NCBI RefSeq assembly: GCF_009928485.1
Contig: NZ_JAABNP010000044.1
Span: forward strand, 1 to 43,705
Reading direction: 5' to 3'
Source of the DNA: Clostridium sp. C2-6-12
Lineage (GTDB): Bacteria > Bacillota > Clostridia > Clostridiales > Clostridiaceae
DNA length: 43,705 bases
The position numbers and the translations under genes were made by a program. How positions within the stretch are numbered: position 1 is the first letter of the stretch; the number at the start of each line of letters is the position of its first letter. Under the pieces are notes generated by a model. The model was not told where the DNA came from. It did no database searches and was given only the letters and a program-made list of their open reading frames with translations. Shown piece after piece: positions 43,646 to 43,705 of this stretch.

Positions 43646-43705
43646 AAATAAGTTAGAGTATAATTTTAGTAGGCAAAGGCAGTAATAAAAACTGTATAAA
43701 TAGTG

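Noticed and set aside
1..43705. tRNA, rRNA, CRISPR arrays, prophage or plasmid origin
   Set aside because: Read through both strands without seeing cloverleaf-like GC-rich segments, regular spaced repeats, integrase/transposase motifs or iterons.

Overview
The window is a stretch of chromosome from a low-GC, AT-rich Firmicute. It is most likely a saccharolytic Clostridium of the C. beijerinckii / C. saccharobutylicum type. This rests on very AT-rich codon use, strong GGAGG ribosome binding sites, RNase J, a CtsR-type heat-shock operator, a pullulanase/GH13 pair and a pabA-pabB-pabC operon. The species is inferred, not shown. I found no rRNA, tRNA, CRISPR array, transposase or phage gene.

Region 1 (1-16.4 kb) is a plant-oligosaccharide uptake and degradation locus. 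A membrane-anchored AraC-type regulator (77-2314) has its own terminator. It precedes two sugar ABC permeases, two tandemly duplicated solute-binding lipoproteins, a GH43 glycosidase, an unusual ankyrin-repeat/GH43 fusion, an exporter-type ABC half-transporter, a beta-lactamase-fold serine hydrolase, a rhamnogalacturonan-acetylesterase-like SGNH hydrolase and an ArsC/Spx-like small protein. None of the glycosidases or esterases has a signal peptide. The likely scheme is import of short, probably acetylated, xylo- or arabino-oligosaccharides followed by cytosolic deacetylation and trimming. No dedicated importer ATPase is encoded, so a shared MsmX-like ATPase from elsewhere is expected.

Region 2 (16.5-21.1 kb) holds a 52-residue orphan protein, a tandem pair of HD-GYP phosphodiesterase paralogues (the second with a changed catalytic motif), an alpha/beta-hydrolase lipase and a small secreted, highly charged protein on the minus strand.

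Region 3 (21.3-25.6 kb) is an alpha-glucan operon: GH13 amylase, type I pullulanase and a GalT/HIT-like protein. Downstream are a rubrerythrin-like protein (minus) and ribonuclease J.

Region 4 (28.1-32.3 kb) is a small regulon. A DegT-family aminotransferase and a MerR-regulator/SAM-methyltransferase fusion are each preceded by nearly the same MerR-type promoter, with an exact 19-bp spacer. A small membrane-protein gene interrupted by UGA and a second DegT aminotransferase follow.

Region 5 (32.4-43.7 kb) carries an RlmI-like rRNA methyltransferase, an Hsp20 chaperone under a CtsR-like operator, a MalT-like LuxR regulator, a MATE exporter, an MFS exporter with an ArsR-like repressor (minus), and pabA-pabB-pabC for p-aminobenzoate/folate. 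The best candidates for something undescribed are the ankyrin-GH43 fusion and the MerR-methyltransferase regulon.
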